A stretch of 64,000 bases of DNA from Verrucomicrobia bacterium Tous-C9LFEB (GCA_002304345.1 NEUU01000013.1:1-64000); one strand, 5' to 3'. Positions 1-9,960 are shown, counted from the stretch's first letter. Translations and numbers: made by a program. The notes: generated by a model not told the origin, from the sequence alone.

Positions 1-385
1 AGTAATGTCTGGCGGTAACTTTCCGCTCTCACCAGAACTCTTCGCTACGATTTGAGGTTACTTCCCCAACCCGTCATCCTGAGCTTGTCGAAGGATCGGT
101 AAGGATGGTTTAGAATGCGACAATCAACTTGAAATCTGCTCTAGTGCACCTCTTCAGGTTTTACCACGCTCAAGACTTGCTCGCGGGCAGCCTGCCGCAC
201 CCACTTGAGGACCGCGACATGACTTATTTTAAGGAGACGCTCGATCGAACGAAAGCCATTGCCTTCGAGCTAAAGAGACAGCGCTCTTTCCTTGAGGGAT
301 TGAGGGGTGGCGCGCAGCGCCGGGGTGTGCGTGCCTTTAAGCTAACGCAAAATGGAGATGTCTCTGCTTCCCCCGACCTTTCTGC
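1..385. other. Intergenic region downstream of accC, no supported gene
   Basis: I see no convincing gene here. A plus-strand open frame starting near 129 runs into accC antisense and has no recognisable domain. Positions 73-97 carry a CATCCTGAGCTTGTCGAAGG word, related to the TCATTCTGAGCG...AGCGAAGAATC arms of the hairpin at 15371-15497. Positions 300-329 are a copy of repeat family A. Confidence 0.6.
300..329 (+). repeat. Dispersed repeat family A, copy 1
   Basis: GC-rich word GGTGGCGCGCAGCGCCGGGG followed by TGTG, preceded by TTGAGG. Related copies lie at 10086-10121, 10217-10252 and 47343-47384, with a truncated one near 23517-23536. The core is self-complementary and could form a hairpin. 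All copies are intergenic. Confidence 0.75.
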
Positions 386-1771
<1,386 letters not shown>

Positions 1772-1781
1772 GGAGGGGAGA

Positions 1782-1885
1782 AGTTTTCAGTTTTGGGTTT
1801 TCAGTTTTCAGTGGAAGGCGTCTCTGACTCTTCCGGCGGGCTCCGTCGCGTGGACTGAAAGCCTCGAACTGAAAACCGAAAACTC
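1782..1885. repeat. Inverted TTTTCAGTTTTC-type repeat in the accB-accC spacer
   Basis: The left arm (about 1782-1813) is built of GTTTTCAGTTTTGGGTTTTC words. The right arm (about 1855-1885) holds the complementary CTGAAAACCGAAAACTC. The arms enclose a GC-rich centre and fill most of the spacer between accB and accC. A similar CAGTTTTCAG word occurs at 47930-47942 upstream of rplT. An RNA hairpin here could tune accC expression, but it looks like a dispersed repeat. Confidence 0.55.
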
Positions 1886-1889
1886 TCTT

Positions 1890-2369
1890 TTACAGCGGCT
1901 TAATCGCGAAGAGCGGTTTGCCGAATTCGACCGGCTTGTTGCTTTGCGCGAGCACCTCGACGATCACGCCCTTCATCTCGGCCTTGATTTCGTTCATGAC
2001 CTTCATCGCTTCGATGATGCAGACCACCGTGTCCTCGTTCACTTCCTGGCCGACTTCGACATAGGCCGAGGAATCGGGCGAGGGCGAGCGGTAGAAAGTG
2101 CCCACCATCGGGGAAAGGATTTGTTTCAGGGCCGGATCTTTGGCTGCCGAGGCCGAAGCGGCCAGGTTGGCGACCGCATTGGCGGCGGCGGGGGAGACCT
2201 GCGGAAGGGGTGCGGGGGCCGGGGCGGAATAAACCACCGGGGCGGCGCTGACTTCGCCATCGGCACCGCGACGAACGCGGATTTTGAACTCAGGCTTCTC
2301 CAATTCAAACTCGGAAAGGCCGTTTTTTGTCATCAAATCAATGACTGCTTTAATTTCCTTTAAATCCAT
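1890..2369 (-). CDS. accB: Biotin carboxyl carrier protein of acetyl-CoA carboxylase
   Basis: A 159-residue AccB. The first 35 residues match the usual N-terminal segment, residues 40-80 form an Ala/Pro-rich linker, and the biotinyl domain covers about 85-159. The biotinylation site is Lys123 in the EAMKVMNEI motif. The protein shuttles carboxybiotin between AccC and the carboxyltransferase. Upstream efp, common beside accB, is absent; holB takes that place, ending 76 bases before the accB start. Confidence 0.96.
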   Translation of the reverse strand: MDLKEIKAVIDLMTKNGLSEFELEKPEFKIRVRRGADGEVSAAPVVYSAPAPAPLPQVSPAAANAVANLAASASAAKDPALKQILSPMVGTFYRSPSPDSSAYVEVGQEVNEDTVVCIIEAMKVMNEIKAEMKGVIVEVLAQSNKPVEFGKPLFAIKPL

Positions 2370-2445
2370 AGTTCTCCGAAAGTTGGCAACATAGAGGAAT
2401 TGTTCGGAAGGTCAAAGAAAAAGTGCTTTATCGCTACAGATCTAG

Positions 2446-3315
2446 CTAAATCAGGGCTTCCAAGGCCAAAACTGCCCGCTCAACGGCCAAATTTTGCTCA
2501 ATGTTCTGGGAGAGACTTTGCTGCAGCTCTTCCAGCGCAATGACCGCCCGGAGCGTGGTTTTGGGGATTTCGGCCCCATTTTGACCGACCGCCCGCTTCC
2601 AGTACTCTCGTTGGATCGTAGCAAGCGTTTCCTGCCGTGCAAGCTGGAATTCACCCTCCAGCAGGGCCTTGAAAGCTTCCTCGCTGACCCCGTCGCCATC
2701 GGTTGGCGTTTCGCGATCTTCCAGTTTTTCGCGCAGGAGTTGCCAGTAGGCACTTAATGCCGCGGCGCGGGCGTAGGCGCGGACGGCGGGGGGCTGATTA
2801 TTTCCAAACCACTCCGACAGGAATTGCGTCATCTCCGGCGTCGGGTCCGGCACGCCTTCCGCGAGCAGGTCGAGCCGCAGGCAGCGGGAGATAATCGTCG
2901 GCAGTAAAAGCTGGGGCCGGTTGGTACAGATCAGAATCAGCGTGGCGGCGGGCGGCTCCTCCAGGGTCTTCAGGAAGGCGTTGGCCGCTTCGGCCTGCCC
3001 GAGACACATCCGCTCGGCGGAGGTGATCATGGCGACCTTCATGGGGGCCTTGAACGGTTTCAGGTAGAGCGATTTTTCCAGATCGCGCATCTGCTCGATG
3101 GTGATGCGGCGGGATTTGGATTCGGGCCGGACGCGGTAGAAGTCGGGGTGTTGGTCGATCTCGCCGCTTTCGTTCAGCAGCGTGGCGGAAAGCCGGAGGC
3201 CGAGCCGCTCGATGTCGTCCTCGCTCGGGCCGGTGAGCAGGTAGGCGTGGCCGAGCCGATGCGAGGCGCGGCTGGCTTCAAAACGTTCGATGATGGCGTC
3301 AGAGCGAAAAGGCAT
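2446..3315 (-). CDS. holB: DNA polymerase III delta-prime subunit (clamp-loader ATPase-like)
   Basis: A 289-residue AAA+-like clamp-loader protein. It shows the delta-prime/gamma hallmarks: an RLGHAYLLTGP start, the EEPPAATLILICTN sensor region and an SRC motif (IISRCLRL). The P-loop position reads GPSEDD and lacks the Lys-Ser/Thr of an active Walker A, as expected for a non-hydrolysing delta-prime. The usual zinc-binding cysteine cluster is also not evident. Its start lies inside the end of tmk (17-base overlap), the common tmk-holB arrangement, and implies translational coupling. Confidence 0.88.
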   Translation of the reverse strand: MPFRSDAIIERFEASRASHRLGHAYLLTGPSEDDIERLGLRLSATLLNESGEIDQHPDFYRVRPESKSRRITIEQMRDLEKSLYLKPFKAPMKVAMITSAERMCLGQAEAANAFLKTLEEPPAATLILICTNRPQLLLPTIISRCLRLDLLAEGVPDPTPEMTQFLSEWFGNNQPPAVRAYARAAALSAYWQLLREKLEDRETPTDGDGVSEEAFKALLEGEFQLARQETLATIQREYWKRAVGQNGAEIPKTTLRAVIALEELQQSLSQNIEQNLAVERAVLALEALI

Positions 3316-3940
3316 GGCTTACCAGACTCCAGATGGTTTCTTCGACTTCATTGAGCTTCCCGGCGGCGGAAATCAGCTTCACGCGATCCGGTTCGGCTTG
3401 GGCGAGGGCGCGGTACCCCTCGCGGACGCGGTCGAAAAAGTCGGCCGGTTGATCTTCCATCCGGTCGGTGGCCTGACCAACCGGCCGGGGACGGCGCAGT
3501 AACCGGCGCTTGGCTTCCTCCGGATCGAGATCGAGCACGATGGTGAGGCTGGGGCGGATCGCTCCCATGGCGAAGTGATTAATAGAGGCCACATCGGCGG
3601 GAGCGAGCTTGCGGGCGACGCCTTGATACACCGTGGTGGAATCGCCGAAGCGATCGCTGATCACCCAGCCCCCGGCGGCGAGGGTGGGGGCGATGACTTC
3701 GCGGCACAACTGGGCGCGGCTGGCGGTGAAGAGCAATAGCTCCGCTTCCGCGCACATGCCGCGACCTTCCGGTGCGTGCTTCAACAGGTGGCGCAGCGTC
3801 TCGCCGAGCGCCGTCCCGCCCGGTTCGCGGGTCAGGAGCACGGTATCGCCGCGCGCCTCGAGGCGGGCCTTGAGCCGTTCGATCTGGGTGGACTTGCCGC
3901 AGGCTTCGGAGCCTTCGAGAGTAATAAAATGGGGTTTCAT
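3299..3940 (-). CDS. tmk: Thymidylate kinase
   Basis: The 213-residue protein begins MKPHFITLEGSEACGKSTQI with a P-loop at about residues 9-17. It has the DRFGDST motif (the DR[YHF] thymidylate kinase signature) and the lid region RRLLRRPRP. It phosphorylates dTMP to dTDP for DNA synthesis. It is the first gene of the minus-strand group and overlaps holB. The 491-base region upstream separates it from the divergent coaD operon. Confidence 0.96.
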   Translation of the reverse strand: MKPHFITLEGSEACGKSTQIERLKARLEARGDTVLLTREPGGTALGETLRHLLKHAPEGRGMCAEAELLLFTASRAQLCREVIAPTLAAGGWVISDRFGDSTTVYQGVARKLAPADVASINHFAMGAIRPSLTIVLDLDPEEAKRRLLRRPRPVGQATDRMEDQPADFFDRVREGYRALAQAEPDRVKLISAAGKLNEVEETIWSLVSHAFSL

Positions 3941-4036
3941 GGCGAATACGAATCAGGAAACGAAAGCGGGATTATTCAGCAAATCCCCCGGCAAGCGAGA
4001 CTGAAATTGCAGACACTCCTGACCGCGAGTGTCTTA

Positions 4037-4088
4037 CTGTAGGGCGCTTCGGTGAAGCGCCATGGCGGGACACCGTCCCGCCCTACAG
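4037..4088. repeat. Family D palindrome (TGTAGGGCG...CGCCCTACA), copy 1
   Basis: A 52-base element bounded by CTGTAGGGCG and CGCCCTACAG with an inner GGCGCTTC/GAAGCGCC hairpin. The same termini bound the elements at 26656-26684, 31268-31386, 33863-33979 and 43477-43554, the last next to a RAYT gene. These are probably REP/BIME-type elements. Confidence 0.8.
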
Positions 4089-4120
4089 AAAACCACCAAG
4101 GCATCGGCAATCCCAACGCT

Positions 4121-4191
4121 TCGTGCTTTTTTGCCGCCTCCGGCAGCAAAATATCGCACACCTAACCAACGTAGCTCACCTAAGCCTAACG
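4121..4191 (+). repeat. Family H element, copy 1
   Basis: This 70-base block resembles 33990-34058 base for base over most of its length. Shared words are CTTTTTTGCCGCC, then ATCGCACACCTA, CAACGTAGC and ACCTAA. In both places it follows a family D palindrome. A shortened, inverted relative lies at 51072-51105. Its function is unknown. Confidence 0.7.
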
Positions 4192-4414
4192 TCTTGGCCT
4201 GAACCGTGCTTAAATAGGCGCATGAATCGGACTCTCTCGAGCCTCCTCCGCTACGCCGCTCCGGCGCTTGCCGGGGAGTGGCCGCCTCAAAGCGGTGGTG
4301 ACGTTCGGAGCTGTTGGGAGTCGCGCGCGCTTTTTTTCGACAGGGGCAGGGCTGGCGGTCGATCCGTGCCCGACCCGGTCCGAGTTTTAAAGCTTTTATT
4401 TCCCACGAATTCTT

Positions 4415-4420
4415 TATAAT
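4415..4420 (+). promoter_or_regulatory. Candidate -10 box of the coaD operon
   Basis: A perfect TATAAT lies only 11 bases before the coaD start codon. A transcript starting 6-7 bases downstream would have a leader of about five bases with no Shine-Dalgarno sequence, so translation would be nearly leaderless. No good -35 hexamer is visible 16-18 bases upstream, so the assignment is tentative. Confidence 0.4.
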
Positions 4421-4431
4421 GCCCCTTCCCA

Positions 4432-4932
4432 ATGAAACGCGTCATCTATCCCGGTACCTTTGATCCCATCACCAATGGGCACATTGATATTATCCAGCGG
4501 GCCACCCGGATCTTTGACAATGTCACCGTCGCCGTCGCCAAAAGCACCGGCAAGAACACGCTCTTCACCACCGAGGAGCGGCTCGAGCTCGTGGAGGAAA
4601 CATTGCGCCAGCTCAAGGTTCCCGCCAAGGTCACTATTTTCGACGGCCTGCTGGTCGACTTCGTCCGTCGGAAAAAGGCGCAGGTCGTGGTGCGCGGTCT
4701 GCGCGCCGTGTCCGATTTTGAATTCGAATTCCAGATGGCGCTCATGAACCGCAAGCTCGACGAAGAGATCGAAACGCTCTTTTTGATGCCCAAGGATACC
4801 TATAGTTACCTGAGTTCTTCCATCATCAAGCAAATCGCCAAACTGCGCGGACCGGTCACCGCTTTCGTGCCCAAGCACGTCGAAAAGGCGTTGCGGGCCA
4901 AGTACGCCAACGTTCCGCCCACCCGAGAATGA
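4432..4932 (+). CDS. coaD: Phosphopantetheine adenylyltransferase
   Basis: A 166-residue nucleotidyltransferase with the family N-terminus MKRVIYPGTFDPITNGHIDI, which includes the T/HxGH motif. RGLRAVSDFEFEFQMALMNR binds phosphopantetheine, and the SYLSSSIIK segment follows. It makes dephospho-CoA from 4'-phosphopantetheine and ATP, the penultimate step of CoA synthesis. It is the first gene of coaD-yceD-rpmF-plsX-fabH and overlaps yceD by four bases (ATGA). Confidence 0.97.
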   Translation: MKRVIYPGTFDPITNGHIDIIQRATRIFDNVTVAVAKSTGKNTLFTTEERLELVEETLRQLKVPAKVTIFDGLLVDFVRRKKAQVVVRGLRAVSDFEFEFQMALMNRKLDEEIETLFLMPKDTYSYLSSSIIKQIAKLRGPVTAFVPKHVEKALRAKYANVPPTRE

Positions 4933-5393
4933 AATTTTACCCTGCTGAAATTGGAGCCGACGAGATCCTTCCGCTGAACGGAAGACTCCCCGCGTCCATC
5001 CTCGAATTGAGCGAGGAAGGGATCAAGGCGGAGACGGAAATCGTTGTGGATCTGCATGTTCAACGCGACGGCGAAACCATGATCGTCATGGGCAAACTGC
5101 AGACGGCGCTGCAATTACAGTGCGGTCGCTGCCCGGAATGGCTGGACTATCCCATTGCCATCGATGATTTTTGCGTGACATTCGAGCCGCCGCTGGCAAC
5201 CTCCATCGACTTGACTGAGCCTATTCGTGAGGATATTATCCTCCGATTGCCCCTGAGGGCTGCGTGCCAGCTCGATGATGAACATCGTTGCCCGCGCTCA
5301 GGTAAGTCATACCCGCCTGCTAATGAGGCACCCGGTTCAATACTGGGCGGGGAGGCTTGGCAAGATTTGGATAAATTGAAAATCAAGGAGTAG
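4929..5393 (+). CDS. yceD: YceD/DUF177 family protein
   Basis: This 154-residue protein sits where YceD is found in most bacteria, directly before rpmF. It has the central LQCGRCPEWLDYPI segment with a C-x-x-C pair and the acidic DLTEPIREDIILRLPLR stretch of the family. The second cysteine pair usually near the C-terminus reads PRSGKS and is lost. The family is linked to 23S rRNA maturation and cotranscribed with L32. Its last codons contain the AGGAG that serves rpmF. Confidence 0.85.
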   Translation: MKFYPAEIGADEILPLNGRLPASILELSEEGIKAETEIVVDLHVQRDGETMIVMGKLQTALQLQCGRCPEWLDYPIAIDDFCVTFEPPLATSIDLTEPIREDIILRLPLRAACQLDDEHRCPRSGKSYPPANEAPGSILGGEAWQDLDKLKIKE

Positions 5394-5397
5394 TGTT

Positions 5398-5583
5398 ATG
5401 GGAGTTCCGAAACGTAAGACATCGAAAATGAGACTGCGCACCCGCAAGGCCGCGAACGCTTGGAAAAAGCCGAGTCTCTATGTGGACCCGAAGACGGGCA
5501 ACCGTCACCGTGGTCATTGTGTTGATCCTGAAACTGGCACCTATCGTGGTCGTCAGATCATCACGAAGACGGCTGGCGCCTAA
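5398..5583 (+). CDS. rpmF: 50S ribosomal protein L32
   Basis: A 61-residue L32 with the typical MGVPKRKTSKMRLRTRK start. The two zinc-binding C-x-x-C pairs of the zinc form are absent; only one cysteine remains in the HRGHC segment, so this is the zinc-independent C-minus type. An AGGAG at 5386-5390, overlapping the yceD stop, gives a seven-base spacing to the ATG. Confidence 0.95.
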   Translation: MGVPKRKTSKMRLRTRKAANAWKKPSLYVDPKTGNRHRGHCVDPETGTYRGRQIITKTAGA

Positions 5584-5630
5584 TCTTTAGCCGTTTTCTA
5601 ACCCGTTCTAGCACAGCGCAAAGCAGAACA

Positions 5631-6647
5631 ATGAAGATCGCCCTCGATGCGATGGGCGGGGATTTCGCCCCGGCCAATCCCGTTGCTGGCGCTGTAGCCG
5701 CCCTCAAGGAATACAAGGACGTTGAGTTAATCCTTGTAGGCGACGAGGCGCGCCTGAATCACGAGTTGAAGGAGCACGGTCGCGGCTCCTGGCAGGATCG
5801 ACTCTCCATCAAGCATGCCAGTGAAGTCATCGGCATGAGTGAAGGTGCGGTGGAAGGCGTCCGACGCAAGAAGGACTCCTCCATCAACCGCGCGGTGGAG
5901 CTCATCAAGGAAGGCAAAGCCGAAGCCATCGTTTCAGCGGGTCACACCGGTGCGCTGGTCGCCTGCGCGACGATCAAGCTGCGCACATTGCCGGGCATCG
6001 ATCGCCCCGGTCTCGCCACCATTCTGCCGACCGAACGCAACGTCTTTTTGCTCATCGACGGTGGCGCGAACATCGACGCCGCGCCCGAGCATCTCGTCGG
6101 CTACGCCGTCATGGGCTCGATTTATTCCCACGAAATTCTCGGCTACCCGAAGCCCCGCGTGGCCATCATGAGCATCGGCTCCGAGGCCGGCAAGGGCAAC
6201 GATTTCACCCGCGAGACCTACAAACTTTTGAGCACCACCGACGTCATTAATTTCGTCGGCAACATCGAAGGTCACGCCCTCTTCAACGACCCCGTGGAAG
6301 TCGTCGTCTGCGACGGCTTCGTCGGCAACGTCGTGCTCAAGACGGCGGAAAGTCTCGCCACAGGTATTTTCTCGTGGCTCAAGCACGAACTTAAAAAGAA
6401 CCCCCTCCGGCAGGCGGGTGCGCTCATGGCCAAGGAAGCTTTCATGGCCATCCGCAAGAAGACCAACACTGAGGAATACGGCGGCGTGCCGCTCCTCGGC
6501 GTCAACGGTATCTGCATCAAGGCCCACGGTAATTCCACCGCCAAGGCCATCAAGAACGCCATCCGCGTCGCTCGCGAATCTGTTTTGCAACAGGTCAATG
6601 GTCGCATTATCACGGCCATGTCCAAACTCCATGACCATGAAAAATAG
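5631..6647 (+). CDS. plsX: Phosphate acyltransferase PlsX
   Basis: A 338-residue PlsX beginning MKIALDAMGGDFAPANPV. It has SAGHTGALVA, the LIDGGANIDAAPEHLVGYA block and the VVCDGFVGNVVLKTAE region. It converts acyl-ACP to acyl-phosphate for PlsY at the membrane, linking fatty-acid synthesis to phospholipid synthesis. Its final codons overlap the fabH start by 11 bases, so the two are probably translated together. Confidence 0.97.
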   Translation: MKIALDAMGGDFAPANPVAGAVAALKEYKDVELILVGDEARLNHELKEHGRGSWQDRLSIKHASEVIGMSEGAVEGVRRKKDSSINRAVELIKEGKAEAIVSAGHTGALVACATIKLRTLPGIDRPGLATILPTERNVFLLIDGGANIDAAPEHLVGYAVMGSIYSHEILGYPKPRVAIMSIGSEAGKGNDFTRETYKLLSTTDVINFVGNIEGHALFNDPVEVVVCDGFVGNVVLKTAESLATGIFSWLKHELKKNPLRQAGALMAKEAFMAIRKKTNTEEYGGVPLLGVNGICIKAHGNSTAKAIKNAIRVARESVLQQVNGRIITAMSKLHDHEK

Positions 6648-7656
6648 GCCCCATCCCCGTCCCGCTCACCCCCGCCGCAATGCTGCCATTGTCGGCACCG
6701 GGGCCTATCTTCCCGAACGCGTTCTCACCAACGCCGAGTTGGAAAAAATGGTCGATACGACCAACGACTGGATTATTTCCCGCACCGGCATCAGCGAACG
6801 CCGCATTGCCGCCGCCGACGAATTCACCTCCGACATGGGAGCCGCTGCCGCGCGTGTGGCGATTGCCAAGGCCGGTATCTCCCCGACTGACATCGATCTC
6901 GTCATTCTTGCCACCAGCACTCCCGACACGATTTTCCCCTCCGCCGCCTGCCGCATTCAACACATGATCGGTGCCACCCGCGCCGCCGCGTTTGACCTGC
7001 AGGCCGCCTGCTCGGGCTTCCTCTACGGCATGATCATTGCCGAGCAATTCATCGCGTCGCACGCGCACGAAACGGTCCTCGTGATCGGTTCGGAAAAACT
7101 TTCTTCCATCGTCAACTGGGAAGACCGCAACACCTGCGTGCTCTTCGGTGACGGTGCCGGCGCGGCCATCATTCAAGCGGCCCCTGAAGGCAAGCGCGGC
7201 TTGCTCGCGACGGACATGGGTTCGGACGGGGCGCAGACCGATATTCTCCACATGCCCGCCGGTGGTTGCCGCATGCCGATCACGCCCGAAGTGCTCGCGC
7301 AGAAAAAAAACAGCATCCACATGTCCGGCAAGGAAGTCTACCGCTACGCCGTTGGCGCGATGAATGCCTCGGCGGAACGTTCGCTGCAACTCTCCGGCCT
7401 GACCGCAGCCGATCTGCAATGGGTGATCCCGCACCAAGCCAATCTGCGCATCATCAGTTCCGTGACGGAACGACTCGGCGTCGACATGGATCGCGTCATT
7501 CTCAATCTCGAACGTTACGGCAACACCTCCGCCGCATGCATCCCGATCGCCCTGCACGAAAGCAGCGAGTCCGGCAAGATCAAGTCGGGTGACAATCTCC
7601 TCCTCGTCGCGTTCGGTGGCGGCCTCACTTGGGCCAGCGCCGTGCTCGAATGGTAA
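6637..7656 (+). CDS. fabH: 3-oxoacyl-ACP synthase III
   Basis: A 339-residue KAS III, counting from the ATG at 6637. An ATG two codons earlier is equally possible, and the open frame extends further upstream only as a shadow of plsX. The Cys-His-Asn triad is visible: Cys125 in QAACSGF, His266 in VIPHQAN and Asn296 in RYGNTSAA. It condenses acetyl-CoA with malonyl-ACP to start fatty-acid chains. The leader MKNRPHPRPAHPRRN before the fold is longer and more basic than usual. Confidence 0.96.
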   Translation: MKNRPHPRPAHPRRNAAIVGTGAYLPERVLTNAELEKMVDTTNDWIISRTGISERRIAAADEFTSDMGAAAARVAIAKAGISPTDIDLVILATSTPDTIFPSAACRIQHMIGATRAAAFDLQAACSGFLYGMIIAEQFIASHAHETVLVIGSEKLSSIVNWEDRNTCVLFGDGAGAAIIQAAPEGKRGLLATDMGSDGAQTDILHMPAGGCRMPITPEVLAQKKNSIHMSGKEVYRYAVGAMNASAERSLQLSGLTAADLQWVIPHQANLRIISSVTERLGVDMDRVILNLERYGNTSAACIPIALHESSESGKIKSGDNLLLVAFGGGLTWASAVLEW

Positions 7657-7684
7657 GCAGGACTGAGCCCTGCACCCAGTAGCT

Positions 7685-7704
7685 GGGCGCGATGCGCCCT
7701 TTTT
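7685..7704 (+). terminator. Rho-independent terminator after fabH
   Basis: GGGCGC, a three-base loop, GCGCCC and a run of five T form a compact terminator 29 bases after the fabH stop. It closes the coaD-fabH operon. Confidence 0.85.
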
Positions 7705-7794
7705 CGGCAACTGTAAGTTTCGAGAGCGCAAATCCCCTCTATATCAAGGGCCTTGCCTTCTCGCCGCCTCTCCGAAAAGATCGTGAACAGGATC

Positions 7795-8253
7795 TTAGGA
7801 CGTCACGCCCTCGACCCGGAAGCCCATGTCGCGGAGCACTTGCGTGACCTCAGCCGGGCGATCGCCCTGCAGCATGATTTCCGAGCGGTCGAATGATCCC
7901 CCGCAGCCGAGTTTGTTGCGGAGTTTCTTCGCGAGATCGCCGATCATCACGGCATTGAACGCGGGAAGCTCGCGGAAGCCGGAAATAATCACGACAGTTT
8001 TTCCGCCGCGATCCTTCGTTTCCCGCCGCAGCACGACGCGGCCCATGCTATTGGGCGGAGCCGTCGGCTCGGACTTTTTCGGCACGGGCGGGACGGCCGC
8101 CTTCTTCTCCGGTTTGGGAGCGGGAGGCGGTTCCGGCGAGGGCGCGAGCTGACTCGGATCAATCAGAGAGTCGAGCGCGGAAAAAGCGTTTTGGAGCAGC
8201 GGCTTGGAGGGCCGGGGTGCCACATCAACTCGTTGTCTTTCCTTGCGGGACAT
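7795..8253 (-). CDS. SUI1/eIF1-like translation initiation factor (YciH type)
   Basis: A 152-residue protein. The N-terminal 70 residues are Pro/Ala/Lys-rich and low complexity. The C-terminal half is an SUI1 domain: RETKDRGGKTVVIISGF, then KKLRNKLGCGGSFD and EIMLQGDR. Bacterial YciH proteins resemble eIF1 and are thought to influence start-codon selection. The Pro-rich extension is longer than in E. coli YciH. It is followed on the same strand by no close gene and preceded by the PfkB kinase 22 bases upstream. Confidence 0.85.
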   Translation of the reverse strand: MSRKERQRVDVAPRPSKPLLQNAFSALDSLIDPSQLAPSPEPPPAPKPEKKAAVPPVPKKSEPTAPPNSMGRVVLRRETKDRGGKTVVIISGFRELPAFNAVMIGDLAKKLRNKLGCGGSFDRSEIMLQGDRPAEVTQVLRDMGFRVEGVTS

Positions 8254-8275
8254 GGAGGCAATTTTTAGAGGTTGA

Positions 8276-9184
8276 TCAGACGATGGAGAGCGACTGCATG
8301 AACGCGGTCTCGCGGGCGGCGATTTCCTCGCGCGTCAGTTTTTCCAACCGGCGCAGGCTGAACTCTTCCACATTGAAGGACGCGACGAGTGTTCCCTGAA
8401 TGACCGCTTTTTTGAGCGACGCAAAGGAGGTGTCGCCGAGTTGCGCCAGCGAGCCCACGAACGCCCCGGCAAAGCAATCGCCCGCGCCGGTCGGATCATG
8501 GATATCCTCGAGCGGAACGGCGCTGGTGGAGAAAAACTCGCCCGTCTTCGCGCCGAAGAGCAATGCGCCATGTTCTCCCTTCTTCACGATGACATATTTC
8601 GGCCCGAGCTTCAGCACCGCGCGACCGGCGCGGATCAGGTTGTTTTCGCCGGTGAGAAGTTTCACTTCGCTGTCGTTGAGGATGAGCATGTCGATCTTCT
8701 TCAGGAGTTCCAGAAGATCGGCTTTCGCCAGATTGATCCAGAGATCCATCGTGTCGGCGATGATGAACTTCGGATGCTCGACCTGCTTGAGCACCTGCAA
8801 TTGGAGCGAGGGCGCGATGTTGCCGAGCAGAATGAACTCGGTCTGTTTCCACTTGGCGGGCAGTTTCGGTTCGAACTTTTCGAAGACATTCAGCGCGATG
8901 GAGAGGGTCTTGCGGTTGTTGAGATTCTCCTCGTATTCGCCCGACCAGCGGAAGGTCTTGCCGGGGACGATCTCCAAACCTTCCACGTCGATCTGGCGCG
9001 CGTTGAAAAGGGCGCGATGTTCGGGCGGGAAATCCTCGCCGACCACGCCGACGAGACGGACGGGACCGTAGAAGCTGGCCGCCACGGCCGCGTAGGAAGC
9101 GGAACCGCCGAGCAGATCTTTGTGTTCGGCAGCGGGAGTTTTGACGTCATCCAGTGCAATGGAGCCAACAACGAGTACGGACAT
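8276..9184 (-). CDS. PfkB-family carbohydrate kinase
   Basis: A 302-residue ribokinase-like protein. The ATG at 9184 (MSVLVVGSIALDDV) is preferred over a TTG two codons upstream. It has the N-terminal GGSASYAAVAAS segment and the C-terminal PfkB signature DPTGAGDCFAGAF with the catalytic Asp. The substrate cannot be named; the family includes sugar and nucleoside kinases. It lies between the SUI1 gene and thiE on the same strand, so transcription with either is possible. Confidence 0.88.
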   Translation of the reverse strand: MSVLVVGSIALDDVKTPAAEHKDLLGGSASYAAVAASFYGPVRLVGVVGEDFPPEHRALFNARQIDVEGLEIVPGKTFRWSGEYEENLNNRKTLSIALNVFEKFEPKLPAKWKQTEFILLGNIAPSLQLQVLKQVEHPKFIIADTMDLWINLAKADLLELLKKIDMLILNDSEVKLLTGENNLIRAGRAVLKLGPKYVIVKKGEHGALLFGAKTGEFFSTSAVPLEDIHDPTGAGDCFAGAFVGSLAQLGDTSFASLKKAVIQGTLVASFNVEEFSLRRLEKLTREEIAARETAFMQSLSIV

Positions 9185-9243
9185 GAGCAATTTTCGGTTC
9201 GGAGTTTAGGTTTAAGTGTGGAAACCGGAAGGCGCGACGTAAA

Positions 9244-9918
9244 TCACGCTCCCGGCGTGGCGTCCAGAAGAGCACGCACCCGGCGACAATAGTTGAGAAC
9301 ATCCCCGCTTTGCAAGATCGCTGAGACGACGACCACGCGATCGGCTCCGGCAGCGAGGACTTGGGGCAGCGTGTCGAGGTTGACCCCGCCGATGCAGAAC
9401 TGGGGCATCTTGACCGCGGCCTTGACCTGACCGATGAGGGGCAGCCCGACCGGGGCGTAATCTGGTTTGGTCGGCGTGGCGAAAATCGGCCCCACCCCGA
9501 TGTAATCAGGTTCATCCTTCGCGGCTTCCAGCGCCTGCTCGACGCTATGGGTCGAGACGCCGAGGAGTTGATCGCTGGCGAGCTGGCTCCAGCCCCACGG
9601 AATGCCGCCATCGTCCTGACCGATGTGCGCGCCGTCCGTGCCGATCTCGGCGGCGAGAGTGGGATGATCGTTCAGAATGAAAAGCGCTCCGGCATCGGCG
9701 ATGGCGGGCATCACCTTTTCGCACATCGCGGCCAGTTCTTTTTCCGAGGCGTTCTTGCCCCGGAGCTGGATGATATCCACGCCGCCAGCGGTCATGTCTT
9801 CCACCACCTGCACCGGGTCCTGTCGACCGAGATACGAGAGATCGAGAATGGCGTAGAAGCGGGAACGCGCGAGTCGCTCGCGGCGCTGGATCAGGAGATT
9901 ATTGGGTGCGAAAGCCAT
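9244..9918 (-). CDS. thiE: Thiamine-phosphate synthase
   Basis: A 224-residue TIM-barrel protein with the ThiE features: GGVDIIQLRGKNASEKEL, FILNDHPTLA, DGAHIGQDD, YIGVGPIFATPTKPDY and GGVNLDTLPQVLAAGADRV. It joins HMP-diphosphate and thiazole phosphate into thiamine phosphate. Other thi genes are absent from the window and I see no TPP riboswitch upstream, only an 11-bp inverted repeat at 9961-9987. Confidence 0.93.
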   Translation of the reverse strand: MAFAPNNLLIQRRERLARSRFYAILDLSYLGRQDPVQVVEDMTAGGVDIIQLRGKNASEKELAAMCEKVMPAIADAGALFILNDHPTLAAEIGTDGAHIGQDDGGIPWGWSQLASDQLLGVSTHSVEQALEAAKDEPDYIGVGPIFATPTKPDYAPVGLPLIGQVKAAVKMPQFCIGGVNLDTLPQVLAAGADRVVVVSAILQSGDVLNYCRRVRALLDATPGA

Positions 9919-9960
9919 AGATGAGAATGGATGTTCGCACCATTTTAAGTGAAGGAAAGG

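Larger units (their letters stand above)
3941..4431. other. Divergent intergenic region between tmk and coaD
   Basis: This 491-base spacer has no supported gene; several short frames are open but none resembles a protein. It holds a family D palindrome (4037-4088), a family H element (4121-4191) and a GC-rich stretch ending in a run of T near 4329-4337. A -10-like TATAAT lies just before coaD. The promoter for tmk should lie in the left part. Confidence 0.6.

Noticed and set aside
4034..4432. Minus-strand frame of about 130 codons before coaD
   Set aside because: It reads through family D and H repeats and has no recognisable features.
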